From assembly GCF_032062135.1 (NCBI RefSeq), contig NC_092859.1:157235115-157299114 (forward strand): a DNA stretch of 64,000 nucleotides. Direction: 5' to 3'. The notes below the pieces were generated by a model. The model was not told the DNA's origin, did no database searches, and was given only the letters and a program-made list of their open reading frames with translations. Shown piece by piece: positions 12,921 through 24,849 of this stretch. The stretch is from Pyxicephalus adspersus (lineage: Eukaryota; Chordata; Amphibia; Anura; Pyxicephalidae). A program made the translations under genes and the position numbers. The stretch's first letter is position 1; the number at the start of each line of letters is the position of its first letter.

Positions 12921-13177
12921 CAGTTCTCAACCGTTGTAACATGGGCGAGCCCTTGAAATAACTTTCAGGTCCTAGGGAACCTGTATAATTAATATATACA
13001 CAATTCACAGTATATTTCCATGGTGGCCAGTGAGGAGAATGTCCCTTACATTGCTGACCAGTGGGAAAAATGTTCCTCTTACAGATCATTGTTTTCAGTT
13101 GACGTGCAAGACACAAACTGCTCATTGCACAAGGAACATCTGGCAACCCCTGGAGGAACCAGAGTTAAGAAACACTT
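12921..13177 (+). mobile_element. hAT-like MITE, family D, copy 1
   Basis: Non-autonomous element whose ends resemble CAGTGTTTCTCAACC and its complement. Here they are CAGTTCTCAACC at the left and gagttaagaaacactt at the right. It is flanked by an 8-base target duplication, GTATAAAC (12913-12920) and ATATAAAC (13178-13185), one mismatch. Eight-base duplications and CAG-starting ends are hallmarks of hAT transposons. The internal wording aactttcaggtcctaggga and ctgctcattgcacaaggaac is shared with the other copies. It has no coding capacity. Confidence 0.8.
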
Positions 13178-13189
13178 ATATAAACCTTC

Positions 13190-15280
13190 ATAGTATCAAT
13201 GCCCTTCTTCATTTATACAGCATAGCTGATGTCTAGCAGACACTGGTCTCCCATACCCCCATACGACCTCTTCTGGAGCCACTTTAGATTCCCAGGTGTC
13301 CAATATACCATATATTGCAATTGGTAAAAAAAATCTCATTAGAAAATGTTAGGGCCACTTTGTAATGTGAAACTGCAAATCCATTTCAAACACAAAGGCT
13401 TATTTCTTGAAATGTGTATCATTATACTAAAAGAACATCTGATGGATTCCTAAAAGAAAGTTTGTTTCTAATTCTTATTATATGCTATCTTCCTTTTTAT
13501 TTGTGAAATGGAGGATTTACAAGAACATTAAATGGAGAATATACTTCTCAGCTCTTTTAAACGTGTTTTATTGTTGTCTGCACCCATGTTGGAGAGTTTT
13601 CCTTATGTCCCAAGTAACTGACCACTATCAGTAAGACAAAAAAAGAGATAATATTCTCCACAATAGAAAGAAACGGGCCTGTTAATCAAAGGGCCAAACT
13701 TCCAGTTTCCCTGAAAAATTTGTGATATTGGCATAATAATGCCCATTTCTTTTGTCTACATTTATCAAAGTACCAATGCCCTGAAAAATTGCAACTTTTC
13801 AACCGGATTGACAGTCCTATAATTGCCAATATTTATCACCACTATAGTCCAATTTACTATATGTACAAAGTGGAGGTAAACCTAATAACCATTGTATAAA
13901 GAACGTATACCATACTGCACAGTGAGTCGATGAGCCGTGTTCTACTACTTTTTAAAGCTGCAATCCTAGCTAGAACTAATGATGATCAATTACTAATTAA
14001 CTATAAAAATGCACAGAGCTTCCAATTGCCACCTTATAGATAATAAAGTATCTCTGTTCTCCACTTTTAGAAGCCTGATTGCCTTGTAACAAAACCTGTT
14101 CTTTTTTAAATAGGGAATTATATAAAAAAATAAAGGTAAAATTATGTCCATTATTGGCTCAATTTGTATAATAAAAATCCAAGCTTTCATGATTGCATAG
14201 ATCGAATTTCTTGCAGTTTTGAAGCAAGCAAATGTTTGTTTTCTTTGGGTGGGCACTGCTAATACATTTATGTGTCTAATTATCTAAATACCTCATATAC
14301 TCCAGTATGGAAGATGTGGTGTATAAGACTTGGTCTCCCACCAGTTCATTTGTCACTACCTACCAGCCAGTTATTCTTTATTGTATAGACTATTGTTACA
14401 CTAACAATGGTGTTTGTAGACAATTAGGAACCATTTTCCTGTGAGGCCAGTACATTAAAGGCAGACTCCATGGATGGTGGCATGACTGGTGGATTTGAGA
14501 ATTTGTGCCCTTACCAATGCTTCCACATAGACACCATGACATGGATTAAGAATACAATTTTACCAATAAAAGATAATAAAAATTAAAATAAATGCTTCCA
14601 ATAAATAATTATATTGCTATTGTATACATGGAGGGGGTTTCGCTGTTGATTTTGTTAACCTAAAGGGGCGTAAGTAAAATCTATTGTTCTCCTCAGACAC
14701 ACTGCACTGGTTCTAGAACAGCTCCAACTGATTATTTCTACTTTATCAAGGGATCAATCAGTCAGTAAAACAAGGAACACTAAAAAGAAGGAGCAGAATA
14801 CTACCTCATTGGCCCATCATGTCATCATCCTACCAGAGAACCACTAATCTGCCAAGCTGCAACGACAAACCTTGAATTAGATCTATCCTACAAAGTACCC
14901 TAAGGGTTGTTGGGTGAATCAGCTTTCTTCTCTCATCCATCCTTTGAGAGTGATATCCCACCAATTTTAGCAGCTCTTCCTTGTGGCTCCTCCATAACAT
15001 TTGACCCCTTAACTCCAATCAGTCAAGACCTCACACTTCTTACTCTGTCATTCATTTAAGTTTAATTGTTTTCTGGAGACAAGTTGCTTCCACAGTCATG
15101 CCTCCTCCATCAGGTCCCTCTTTACATGGACTCATAGTACTTTGCCGGAGAACAGGAAAAGAAGGAAACTATACTGCATGTTACATGACCGGGGAAAAGG
15201 AAGCGTGGGTACTACAACTGGGGGGCAAATGTTTTTTTACTGAAGCTGAACATTTATGCACACAAGTATGCAACAAAAGA
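13190..15280. other. No gene recognised
   Basis: AT-rich sequence without a recognisable gene or repeat family. A patch near 13680-13830 with two ccctgaaaaattt.g-like phrases may be a small unknown repeat. Confidence 0.4.
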
Positions 15281-15287
15281 AAATCAG

Positions 15288-15785
15288 TGTTAGGATGCGC
15301 TCTTTGGGCCTACAATTCCAGGCGATGCCCCACCGTAGGAGGGCGCGTGCAGCCAATTCCCTCTGGCAGCTGCGCTCGCGGTAGCACAGGGGTTTCAGGA
15401 TCATTGCTCTGATGGTTGCTGCATCCCTATTCCCCTTGATTGTTGTTCCGTTGCTGACCTTTGTCTGTTCCTGGCAACCCGCTTGAACACTTTGCTTGTG
15501 CCTTTCCCTTTGTATCTCCTTTGGTGGACTGAACTCTTGTGTTTGGCTTGTTTTCTGGATTCCCTGGTAATTCTGTACTATGTATCTATGGACTCCGGGT
15601 CGGCTGCCAGCCTATCCCCAGACACCATCCCTTGCGCACCAAGTCCTGGGGGCAACGGAGTGCTGGGAGACACAACCAGTCACAACCACTCCCGAAGCTG
15701 AGCAGGGGCTGCTATAGGTGAAGACTGCAGCATTAGATTGGGGAACTGATGTCTGGAGAATACTGGTATTGACTATGGCCTTACA
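15288..15785 (+). mobile_element. Solo LTR (family C) with perfect 5-bp target duplication
   Basis: The element starts TGTTAGG and ends CCTTACA, short inverted ends of the LTR TG...CA type. It is flanked by ATCAG on both sides (15283-15287 and 15786-15790). It is 498 bases long with no internal coding region or second LTR, so it is most simply a solo LTR left by recombination. The 3' half shares wording with other family C copies: atccccagacaccatccc, gctataggtgaagactgcag and the gcattagattg phrase. A five-base duplication fits Ty3/gypsy-type or retrovirus-like integrases in general; the clade is not resolved. Confidence 0.85.
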
Positions 15786-15789
15786 ATCA

Positions 15790-17075
15790 GAATTCCTTAT
15801 TCCCAGCTCATAGTTTCAAATACCAAAGCCAGATCCACACCATAACAGCCCTATACCTAACATTATCAGATGGAGACATTATCAGCCTCAACCTACATAT
15901 CCTTGTTGTGACGGGTTTACTTTTGTAATTTTCCTTGCCAGTTATCATACTAATGGCAGTTCTAGTCACAGCAGACAAAAAACAAAAAAGAAAAAGCATA
16001 GCATGACAGTTCTATATCAATAGCCATGAAGTATACGAATTGAAAACCTTGCAGCCTGTAGTGTTTTTATTCAATGGAGTTTAATTCATTCTTAGATGCT
16101 CCGACTTGCCAATTGCCTTTGAGCCATTCAAAAGAAAGAAGCCCCAAAATCCTTAGCACCGTCTGCTTTATTTTTTCTCAGGGATAAACAGACGACACAC
16201 TGGGCAAATTCAATTAAGAATAAACACCTCCGATATTTCAAGTCTATTATTTAGTTCTGTAATACGAAAGCTTTGATGAATATATTAATGCCCTTTAACC
16301 CTTCGTAAGGGCTTAAGTACTGTGCTATGAATAAGCAATGACGAATCTTACAGCAAGTCTTCCTTTCACATCCTCCAGACGTAAGAAGTTACGACAGTAT
16401 TATGAATCTGACCTTCAGAGCACAGGACCCAGAAGAGCAATGTAGTACAGGCTGCAATAATTCTGTCTGTCCCTTGCTCAGCGAGCGGTCTGAGAATATT
16501 ATTCTACTTTGTATCTGCATAGCATTCTCAATTCCTTCACACCTTCCACAATAATACTTTACATGAGACCATCGGGGGGCAAAGCCTGTTGGAGCATAAT
16601 GAAGGGGGATTCTGGGAGATTGTAAATTGATTCGGGAAAGGGGGGATGGAGCTGTACAATTACCATGGGTGTCTGCAAATCAGAAGAAGCCATTTAGTTT
16701 TATAGCTATTTGTAAACTACTGTCAGCTTTATGTCGCTGTAGGAGAATGCCACAGCAGAATGGAGTGATTCAGTGTGGCAGCATCTTCATTATGATGTGC
16801 CACTGGTTCTGCATGGTCATAAGGAATATTGTTCCTGAGGTTATATATTTAAATTGGGTTTGAAACCTTTATTGCAAGCCTGCCAGGCCTTTGCAGGAGC
16901 ACTCTCCAGCCCTGATTCATCAAGCTTCAAATAACACCTAAAGCTGACATCCAACCAACAAAGCTAACATTTGCTATCTTATAGGAAACATGGAGAAATG
17001 TGAATTGTGCCTAACCAATGCATTAAAATATCTACTTTTTGCATGAAGTTTACCCTAAATACCAGTATACCTTTG
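15790..17075. other. No gene recognised
   Basis: No supported gene. Short frames at 15808-15999 and 16627-16863 have no family resemblance that I recognise. Confidence 0.4.
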
Positions 17076-17082
17076 TCTAGAT

Positions 17083-17382
17083 CAGTGTTTCTCAACCGGG
17101 GGTCTGTGTAAACCTAGGGTTCCCCCAGAGGTGGCTAGGGGTTCCTTAAACAATGAGGAGTTTGGGACTCCAAGGTCAATTTAATAGATATCAATGATCT
17201 TTTTGCTTATCTGTAAAGTGGTAGCCCTACCAATGGGCCGAAATGTATGAGGCATTCTTCCAATTGACCATCACTCTCAAGATAATATAAGTTGTGAATA
17301 TAGTAAATATAGCTCGGGTTTCCTGAAGACCTGAAAATTATTTCATGGGCTTTCCCTGTGTTAAAAAGGTCAATAAAGATTG
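17083..17382 (-). mobile_element. hAT-like MITE, family D, copy 2
   Basis: Opposite orientation to copy 1. It starts CAGTGTTTCTCAACC and ends ggtcaataaagattg, a decayed complement of the start. The flanks are GTCTAGAT and CTCTAGGT, matching at 6 of 8 positions. The internal phrase ggctaggggttcctt is shared with the other copies. Confidence 0.8.
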
Positions 17383-17390
17383 CTCTAGGT

Positions 17391-19125
17391 ATTTATTTGC
17401 CTTGAAGCTCTATATTGTATATCTACAGTGTGAGCTCATCTAAGGCTCTTGAGGGCTGCATGCCTCACCAGATTTGGAGAGAGATTTGGTGTTGTTACTT
17501 CTGTTCTGGTCTTCTTGTTGGATGGAAATCTGTAAAATCAGTTCTGTGGATTTGTACTGTGTGCACCTCTAATGCCGCTTCTTGCTTTATAATCCCTACA
17601 ATTATCAGATCTCAAGTTATCAGCCAACTCTGAAATGAGGAGGCAAAGTTTTCTTCTCTACCAAGATGTCCACCATTACACAGTAAAGAACAAGACATGG
17701 TGAGTCAATGGATTCATCAATTATTTGGCTCTGTACTCTGTGCACTTCCCCACTTCTGAAGTTTTTTTAATATTACCCCATCAATCATTTAGCAGCTCTG
17801 CATTGAGGTAGCAAAGCTTTCTCCTCAACCATGATATCCACCCCCACACAGAGACACACTGAAAAAAGGAGGCATGGTGGGAAAATAACTGGGAAAGGGG
17901 AAGGAGACAATAGGAAAAATGGTTCATAATTTTTAGGTATTGATTTATGACCTCTTTAAAGTGAAACCGAGTGTATAAAATAAGAAAAAAAAACATATTA
18001 ACAGGTGTTTATGGTAGAAAAGATTTGGTATGAATGTGCTGTTTAGTGTGCTCATGGAACATCATCCCAGCCCAACAAGTGGAAATGGTTGAAGACTCCA
18101 AAACAAGGCAAAGAGAGGATGGCACCACCAGCAATGGAAAGACTAAAGAAGGCATAAACGGCCTCCTATCCACCCACCTCTTCCTGGATAGCAAAGTTTA
18201 AATACTTTATCACAACCATATTCCCTGTCCTGGTAAGGCACTGCTCCTCATAGTTCGTGTGGCCCTAACATCATCATTTACATTTCCTGCGTTTTTAAAG
18301 ATTCAACATAATCTAAGGTGTTTAAATCCAGATTATCATTTGTGTGTGTTCTGGTAATGCAACACATTGTGGAGTGCTGCATTAAAGTGTCACTTTGTCA
18401 CATTAGTCTTCCTTCTTTAAACCTCACTGGCTTATTTCCCCTTGTTGCTAATATCCCTCTTATTGTGAATACATCATTTTGTCATTCCTATACACACCTT
18501 AAGCACTTGAAGGCTTAAGAACCTCACACCTTCCCCCAGCTGTTTTCACATCTTATAATTACTACCTAAGCAAAAGCTCTGAGTTTCATAAAGTGATTAT
18601 TCACTCAAGATACATTGAAAATTAGACAAGTTCTTCAACAACTGACCAAGTGTGAAGTGCCACCAATTTTTAGACGGCAAAAACATAAGAATTTAAATTT
18701 AACCTCAGATTATTTCAAGGTTGAAAAGGCAGTTGGATTGCAAGATAAATGAGCATAAAATGACGTACCAATCAAGAGCTATGCTAACAAATAGTGAAAG
18801 ATGTAAAGCTTTCCCATTGCCAATGCTGCATTAGTAGGGAGGTATAGGAGTCTGAAGGCTTCTCTAAAACAACCTTTCTTTAGTAGTATCAGATTCCTGG
18901 TCCCCCCAGTGCTCAGTAGATCCCCCAACTCACCATCACATCACTACTTTGTCCTTTGGTGATCGGGAAGAGAGAAAAAATAAATAGTGAATGCAAGAAA
19001 TTGAAACTCACATAAAAGTTGGTTTTCTAGTAGACTTCAGGCTAGTAATGGTGTTTGCAAATGTTTACTCAGCTTAAATGAAATAATGGAAGTTTAACCA
19101 TGAGTTTTAACAATAACCTTGTCCC
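17391..19125. other. No gene recognised
   Basis: AT-rich sequence with short frames only. Confidence 0.4.
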
Positions 19126-19129
19126 TAGT

Positions 19130-19409
19130 CAGGTTTTTATTGCAAGGGAACAGTATGGGGGACTCTTGAAAACATTTTCAGGATTTGGGGAAATCCCTGC
19201 TAGAATCACTATATTCACAGTTCATAGTACATTAGTGTGGTAGTCAATGGGAAGAATTCCTCTTACATTGCTGGCCATGGGGAAGATTCACCCTTACGCA
19301 TAGCCAAAAAGTCATTGGTGTCAATTAAACTGACAGGAGAGTCACAAACTGCTCATTGCTCAAGGAACCCCTGGTAAAACTTTGGAAGAATCCTGGTTGA
19401 GAACCCTGA
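19130..19409 (+). mobile_element. hAT-like MITE, family D, copy 3
   Basis: Same orientation as copy 1. It has acagtatgggggactcttga near the left, actgctcattgctcaaggaa in the middle and tggttgagaaccctg at the right end. The left end is decayed, so its start is approximate and no target duplication was confirmed. Confidence 0.65.
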
Positions 19410-20224
19410 TCGAGAATGTAAAAGTATTCATTCTATCAAATGTACTCAAAATTACAAGCCATCAAATTTCAGCTCTGAACTATCCTTTGATTAACCAAGA
19501 ATGAATCAGGAATTAAAGGAATTAATTATAGAATGTATCACACAGTTTAAGGTAAAAACATGATTTAATATATCATAAAAATTCAAAGATATTTCAGCTG
19601 TTACAAAAACACACAACCTAAGCTTCCTCGGGACTGATGGGTCCGGTATATCTGAAATCATATTGACCACGTCTTAAAAGCAACAACCATAGCCACAACT
19701 ACTACCACAATCCTTCAAGATGGCAAATCCAAAGGGGGGAGCAGACCAGGCAAGGCTGATACCTACCATCAACCCAACATCTCTATTTGTGTGTAGGTTA
19801 ATGGAGGATCTTATCATGTGGTTGTGTATTTTGTAGCGCTTGATATTTAAAGTTTATTTCTCAGGCTTCTTCCTCTGATTCCAGTGACCAGGTCTATGAA
19901 TTCTTCAGGCTGTGTGTGGAGAGCTCCCCCACCTCCTGTCTTTGGTACAGGAAGCAAAGGAATATTTGCAATAGGGCATCTATTCCAGCTGTCTAAGACA
20001 TCAGAAAGAAAATTTTAGACATTTTTGATTAGAGAAACTCTTTAACATGCACTTTATAGGGTATTTTTAGTCTATTTGAGTATCTTTAGCTTAATGTCTA
20101 AGCTATGAGAATGTTTACTACTCATTTAGTAAATCGACCCCATTGCCCACCATGACTACACTAAACTGAAATTTGATATTTCAAATGTGTCTGTTGGCTG
20201 CTGTTGACATGGGGGAACCTTTAA

Positions 20225-21158
20225 CCAGCCGAGCGATAAGCCCGACCTTGGTCTGGGCTTAAAATAGTTACAATTATCGATAAACCCGAACTTTTCTCAC
20301 TGTTTGAAAATAGTGAGAAAAGTTTGTGTTTATCGATTACTTCCCTGGTCCTGCTGCGATCCAGCATCGTGTTCCAGCGTCGTCCTCCAGCGGTGATCTC
20401 CAGCGTCGTCCTCCAGCGTCGGGTGCCTTCTCCGGGAAGAAGAAGCCGGCCGGCGGAGAAGAAGAAGCCGGCCGGCGGAGAAGAAGAAGCTGGCCGGCGG
20501 AGAAGAAGAAGCTGGCCAGCTTCTTCTCCCTCCGTGCGTGTACGTCGGCGCGTACGATGACGTCGGCACGTGTGCGGGAAATTCAAATTGAAACTCATTC
20601 AAACACATTTTGTATTGGATTGAATACAAACTCCTGTATCCAATCCAATACAAAATAATTCAAAATAAATACAAAGTATGTAATTGGTAAATACAAACAG
20701 GAGTTTGTATTCAATCCAATACAAAATGAGAGTTTGAATTTTGTTCTCATTTTATATTGGATTGAATACAAAGTCCTGTATCCAATCCAATACAAAATAA
20801 TAGAAAATATATTTATGTGGTTTTGTCTATAGGTATGTGACGGACACTAGGGAGGTGTTTTAGAAAAATATATTACTATACAGTATACCGAATTATCGCA
20901 TTTTCAGTATTTTTCATTTATTTATGTATTCTTGTTTAAGCTGAATTTTGTGTCTTTTATTTAATTTTATTAAAAGTAATTTTTTTTTTTACATGATTGT
21001 GTGTTTCAAACATTTTTTATATTCATGATATCTACTAGAACCCTGTTCGGACATATTTCTGTAAGTTACAGGTCTACAATTTAAAAAAAAAAAATTCATG
21101 AAAAACAGTGTAACGCTTTTGGAACAGAAATCTAGACATCAGTGTAACGCCCAGGTGG
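20225..21158 (+). mobile_element. piggyBac-type MITE with TTAA target duplication, family E1
   Basis: Inserted at a TTAA that is now duplicated at 20221-20224 and 21159-21162. Imperfect terminal inverted repeats are CCAGCCGAGCG at the left and the complement of CCACCTGGGCG at the right. The interior holds a CpG-rich core (about 20360-20580), a set of inverted phrases tgtattggattgaatacaaa, and an AT-rich 3' half. It has no transposase. The open frames on both strands in the core arise from its GC-rich tandem units. Strict use of TTAA is characteristic of piggyBac transposases. Confidence 0.8.
20436..20520. repeat. 22-bp tandem repeat in the MITE core
   Basis: Almost four units of GAAGAAGAAG followed by CCGGCCGGCGGA or CTGGCCGGCGGA. 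It is purine-rich and GC-rich, unlike its surroundings. Confidence 0.9.
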
Positions 21159-21429
21159 TTAAACAACTTTCAGGTCTTAGGGAACCCCTAACAATAATAA
21201 CAACATCCAAAGCATACAATTCTTTAGTGCGGTGGTCATTGGAAAAAAATTCCTCTTTCATTGATAGCCAATGAGAATACTTATCCATACAGATAGCCAA
21301 AACGATAATTGGTGCCAGTGGTAACCGACTTGAGAGATACAAATTGCTAATTGCCTAAGGAACCCCTAGCAAGCTCTCGAGGAACCCTAGGGTTGCCCGG
21401 ACCCTGGTTGGGAAACATTGCTTTGGTGG

Positions 21430-22325
21430 AAATCTTTTTCTACTTCCATTGTATCCATCTATTTCTGCCTAGATTGGCTTTATGGGAAAAAGCAAACACG
21501 AGATAGCTAATTCCGGGAGTTGGGTGTTATAAAAATAGGCAGTAAAACTGAAACCGCTGAACTGCAGCCACCTTTACTGTGTAGAGACGAGATTCCAAAA
21601 ATGAATCTATTAACCTCACTAAAATGTAGTTTAGATAACATTTAAAATGGAAGTTGATGACCCGCTGCTAACGGCAGGAACATAATATTGGGGAATGTAA
21701 TGCGGAGTCAGCAGGGCACACAGTAATCAGGGTTGGGAAGCTGCGGATTGCAAATCTCATTACAGGTGGAAAGGATTGTATGTTAGCAGACAGTACTACA
21801 TACAAGATGTGGAAAAAACACATTAAAGTGACTGCAAATGACAGCCATTTAGCCTTCACAATCATGACTTTGCTGCCTTCCTATAAAAATTGACCAATCA
21901 ACACAGCAGGAATTTAAAAAGGGCTTCTTTGTTGAGATATTTTTTTGCTTCATATATGCTGGAGATGAAAAAGTATACATTTAATGCTATAGTCATCCCC
22001 GGGCTGTGTTTAAATTTTTAGTACAGTCAATTATACAAATGTAAGGAGAACAAAAACACAATTTCATATAAAGATGTAGCTAAATTTATTTCCCACGGCT
22101 AGAAAACAAAGTAACAAATAGGTTTTTGCATTGCATCAGAAAGTTTACATTGATAAGGAAATAAACAACTTTGGCTCACAGTGAAAGTTTTGAAAGTATA
22201 ATGAGACAAAAGAGACAGGGCAATAGGAGAGATTGAGTTCTAAAATACTGGGTGTTGGAGGGTTGAAAGGATTGCATGACTGTGGCAAACCATAGCCGTG
22301 CAGATGCGCCTTACAAACTTGCCCT
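21430..22325. other. No gene recognised
   Basis: Ordinary AT-rich sequence without a supported feature. Confidence 0.4.
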
Positions 22326-22517
22326 TCCCCTTAATTCCAATCTCCCACCCCCACCCCCTTAAAATACCTCCACATCCTAATCCCCCCACCAATGAATTAC
22401 CACTCCAAGCATTGCCTAAATGGCCCGTAGGCCTTTTATTAACAGAATTATAACCAAAATTAACTTAATATTAAATAAAATATAAATAACAATATAAACA
22501 ATATAAAACAGTATTAA

Positions 22518-23425
22518 CCACCTGGGCGTTACACTGATTTCTAGATTTCTGTACCAAAAGCGGTACACTGTTTTTCATGAAATTTTTTTTTTTAAATTGT
22601 AGACTTGTAACTTACAGAAATATGTCCGAATAGGGTTCTAGTAGATATAATGAATATAAAAAATANNNNNNNNNNNNNNNNNNNNNNNNNNNNNNNNNNN
22701 NNNNNNNNNNNNNNNNNNNNNNNNNNNNNNNNNNNNNNNNNNNNNNNNNNNNNNNNNNNNNNNNNNNNNNNNNNNNNNNNNNNNNNNNNNNNNNNNNNNN
22801 NNNNNNNNNNNNNNNNNNNNNNNNNNNNNNNNNNNNNNNNNNNNNNNNNNNNNNNNNNNNNNNNNNNNNNNNNNNNNNNNNNNNNNNNNNNNNNNNNNNN
22901 NNNNNNNNNNNNNNNNNNNNNNNNNNNNNNNNNNNNNNNNNNNNNNNNNNNNNNNNNNNNNNNNNNNNNNNNNNNNNNNNNNNNNNNNNNNNNNNNNNNN
23001 NNNNNNNNNNNNNNNNNNNNNNNNNNNNNNNNNNNNNNNNNNNNNNNNNNNNNNNNNNNNNNNNNNNNNNNNNNNNNNNNNNNNNNNNNNNNNNNNNNNN
23101 NNNNNNNNNNNNNNNNNNNNNNNNNNNNNNNNNNNNNNNNNNNNNNNNNNNNNNNNNNNNNNNNNNNNNNNNNNNNNNNNNNNNNNNNNNNNNNNNNNNN
23201 NNNNNNNNNNNNNNNNNNNNNNNNNNNNNNNNNNNNNNNNNNNNNNNNNNNNNNNNNNNNNNNNNNNNNNNNNNNNNNNNNNNNNNNNNNNNNNNNNNNN
23301 NNNNNNNNNNNNNNNNNNNNNNNNNNNNNNNNNNNNNNNNNNNNNNNNNNNNNNNNNNNNNNNNNNNTAACGAAAATTGCAACTTTTTTTAGCCCGTACC
23401 AAGGTCGGGCTTAACGGTTGGGAGG
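22518..23425 (-). mobile_element. piggyBac-type MITE, family E1, reverse orientation, with assembly gap
   Basis: Flanked by TTAA at 22514-22517 and 23426-23429. The left end, CCACCTGGGCGTTACACTG, is the complement of the right end of the copy at 20225-21158, and the wording continues to match through tatgtccgaatagggttcta. The right end carries aggtcgggctta, the complement of the other copy's left end. Most of the interior is unsequenced. Confidence 0.8.
22666..23367. other. Assembly gap (702 N)
   Basis: Run of N. It lies inside the MITE at 22518-23425, so the missing bases are probably the CpG-rich, tandemly repeated core that is difficult to sequence. Confidence 0.99.
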
Positions 23426-24119
23426 TTAATAAACACACATTCATATAATAACCAATATAACTTAATAACACCATAATTAAAGAACATGTACCAGATAAAC
23501 AATAACACATCCTAACCATATTGCTTTCCCAGCTTTCTTACTGGTTGCAGGTCCTCGAAGGCCACCACCTTACACCTTTTTTTGGGTCTGCACCTTAAAG
23601 ACAGTTGCTTCCAGCCACCCATACTCCCAGCTCGGGAACAAATATATCCTTATCCTGTGCAGACCCTCCCCAAAATACTTTACCAGACCATTAACCCAAA
23701 CCAGGGATTCCATACCAAAGATGGAACCCTAACCAAAATATTACCACCAGCACACTCCCCCCGAGGACCTCAACTGCACGCCCTACTAGCCAATCCAGCA
23801 ATCAAAAACCCAAACTGCCAACCACATAAGCCCTAAAGAGAGGGAGGGTGGGAAAAACTTTTCCTGAACACTGTCTTGCTCTGAAAGGGGGGGGGGTCCC
23901 TCCTCCTCCTGTCCATTTTAACTACTCTTGCCCCTCTTTAAACCTCCTTCCCCCCTCCCTTTCCTCTTGCTCGCTCTCGTTCAAAACTTTTAACCCTATG
24001 CTATCTGCCCCCTGACTGCCCAGTCATGACGGCCTTCCCCTATGCTCCTTCCTGGCTCGTTACAGGGCTCACTTGACCCATTTACCTAGAATGTTCGCCA
24101 ACCTAACCCACTCCTTTCG

Positions 24120-24840
24120 CCATTCCCCTTCCTACCACCAATCAATGTATGCATGGTACCTCATCACTCGGGAAATGGTGTAGTGGCAGCTTTATTGTCA
24201 CAACTTATAAATTAAAGTCCGAACCATTTGTAACCTCAATACAAGAAACATGTTCCATAACAATACGTACAATTACTCCTTTCCAAGTTGCAAGGCACTC
24301 CTCACCACACCATACCAGCTGGAGGGCTGCACCAACCATACCTTATGTTCCCAGCCACAAAGGCCACCAGCTTAAGAACGAGAACACTACTCACAGCCTC
24401 CTTAACCACCATAATAAAGGAATAATAAAAGGCCCAAGTCACCAAAACCTTTTGGAGATCCCACACCTAAGATGGTTCCCCTTTCTGATACTCACACCAC
24501 TAAAAGGTTCCCTCTGAGGCCCTTAACTGCCTCTCACTAAGAAAACTCTTACCCCCTTTGTCTCTTCACCTATAAAATAGGTAGTTGGGAAGGAAGCTTG
24601 CCCCCTTTCCACTATCTGACTCCCCGCACTTCCTCCATATCCCCCTTTTAAAAATCATTTTTCTCTCCACACCCTTTTTCAAACTTTCAACCTGTTCCCA
24701 GCCCCCTTAACTTGTAGACCTATCTTGACCCCCTCCTGCTTTGACTCTTAATGCACCTGCTTCCCTAGCCCCTGGGCATGTTGCCCTTTCACTTACCTCC
24801 TCTCTTTGCCAGTTCCAGGCCTCTCTGGCATGGTGCATGC
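24120..24840 (-). repeat. Family A repeat
   Basis: Family phrases in order: cagctTTATTgtcac (24189), gctggagggctgcacc (24319), ttcccagccac (24349), cacacctaagatgg (24461), ctctgaggcccttaactgcc (24510). A long pyrimidine-rich tail follows to about 24830. Confidence 0.6.
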
Positions 24841-24849
24841 TAAAAGCAT

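Larger units (their letters stand above)
20185..21420 (+). mobile_element. hAT-like MITE, family D, copy 4, split by a TTAA element
   Basis: The left part ends gacatgggggaacct at 20220. The right part resumes acaactttcaggtcttagg at about 21163 and ends ggttgggaaacattg at 21420. Copies 1 and 3 show these pieces joined directly, so the 934 bases between them are a later insertion. The left boundary is approximate. Confidence 0.75.
22330..24070 (-). repeat. Family A repeat, interrupted
   Basis: Pyrimidine-rich arm at 22330-22513, with ggcctTTTATTaacag, a minus-strand polyadenylation-like signal. It resumes after the TTAA element at 23430 with the family phrases ggtcctcgaaggcc (23551), tccagccacccatactccc (23610) and ccgaggacctcaactgc (23761). 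Confidence 0.6.

Noticed and set aside
20221..20658. Overlapping GC-rich frames on both strands (Arg/Lys/Pro-rich)
   Set aside because: They are produced by the 22-bp tandem repeat and CpG-rich core of a non-autonomous MITE.
22612..23519. Frames of 254-293 codons
   Set aside because: They consist mostly of the N run and carry no information.
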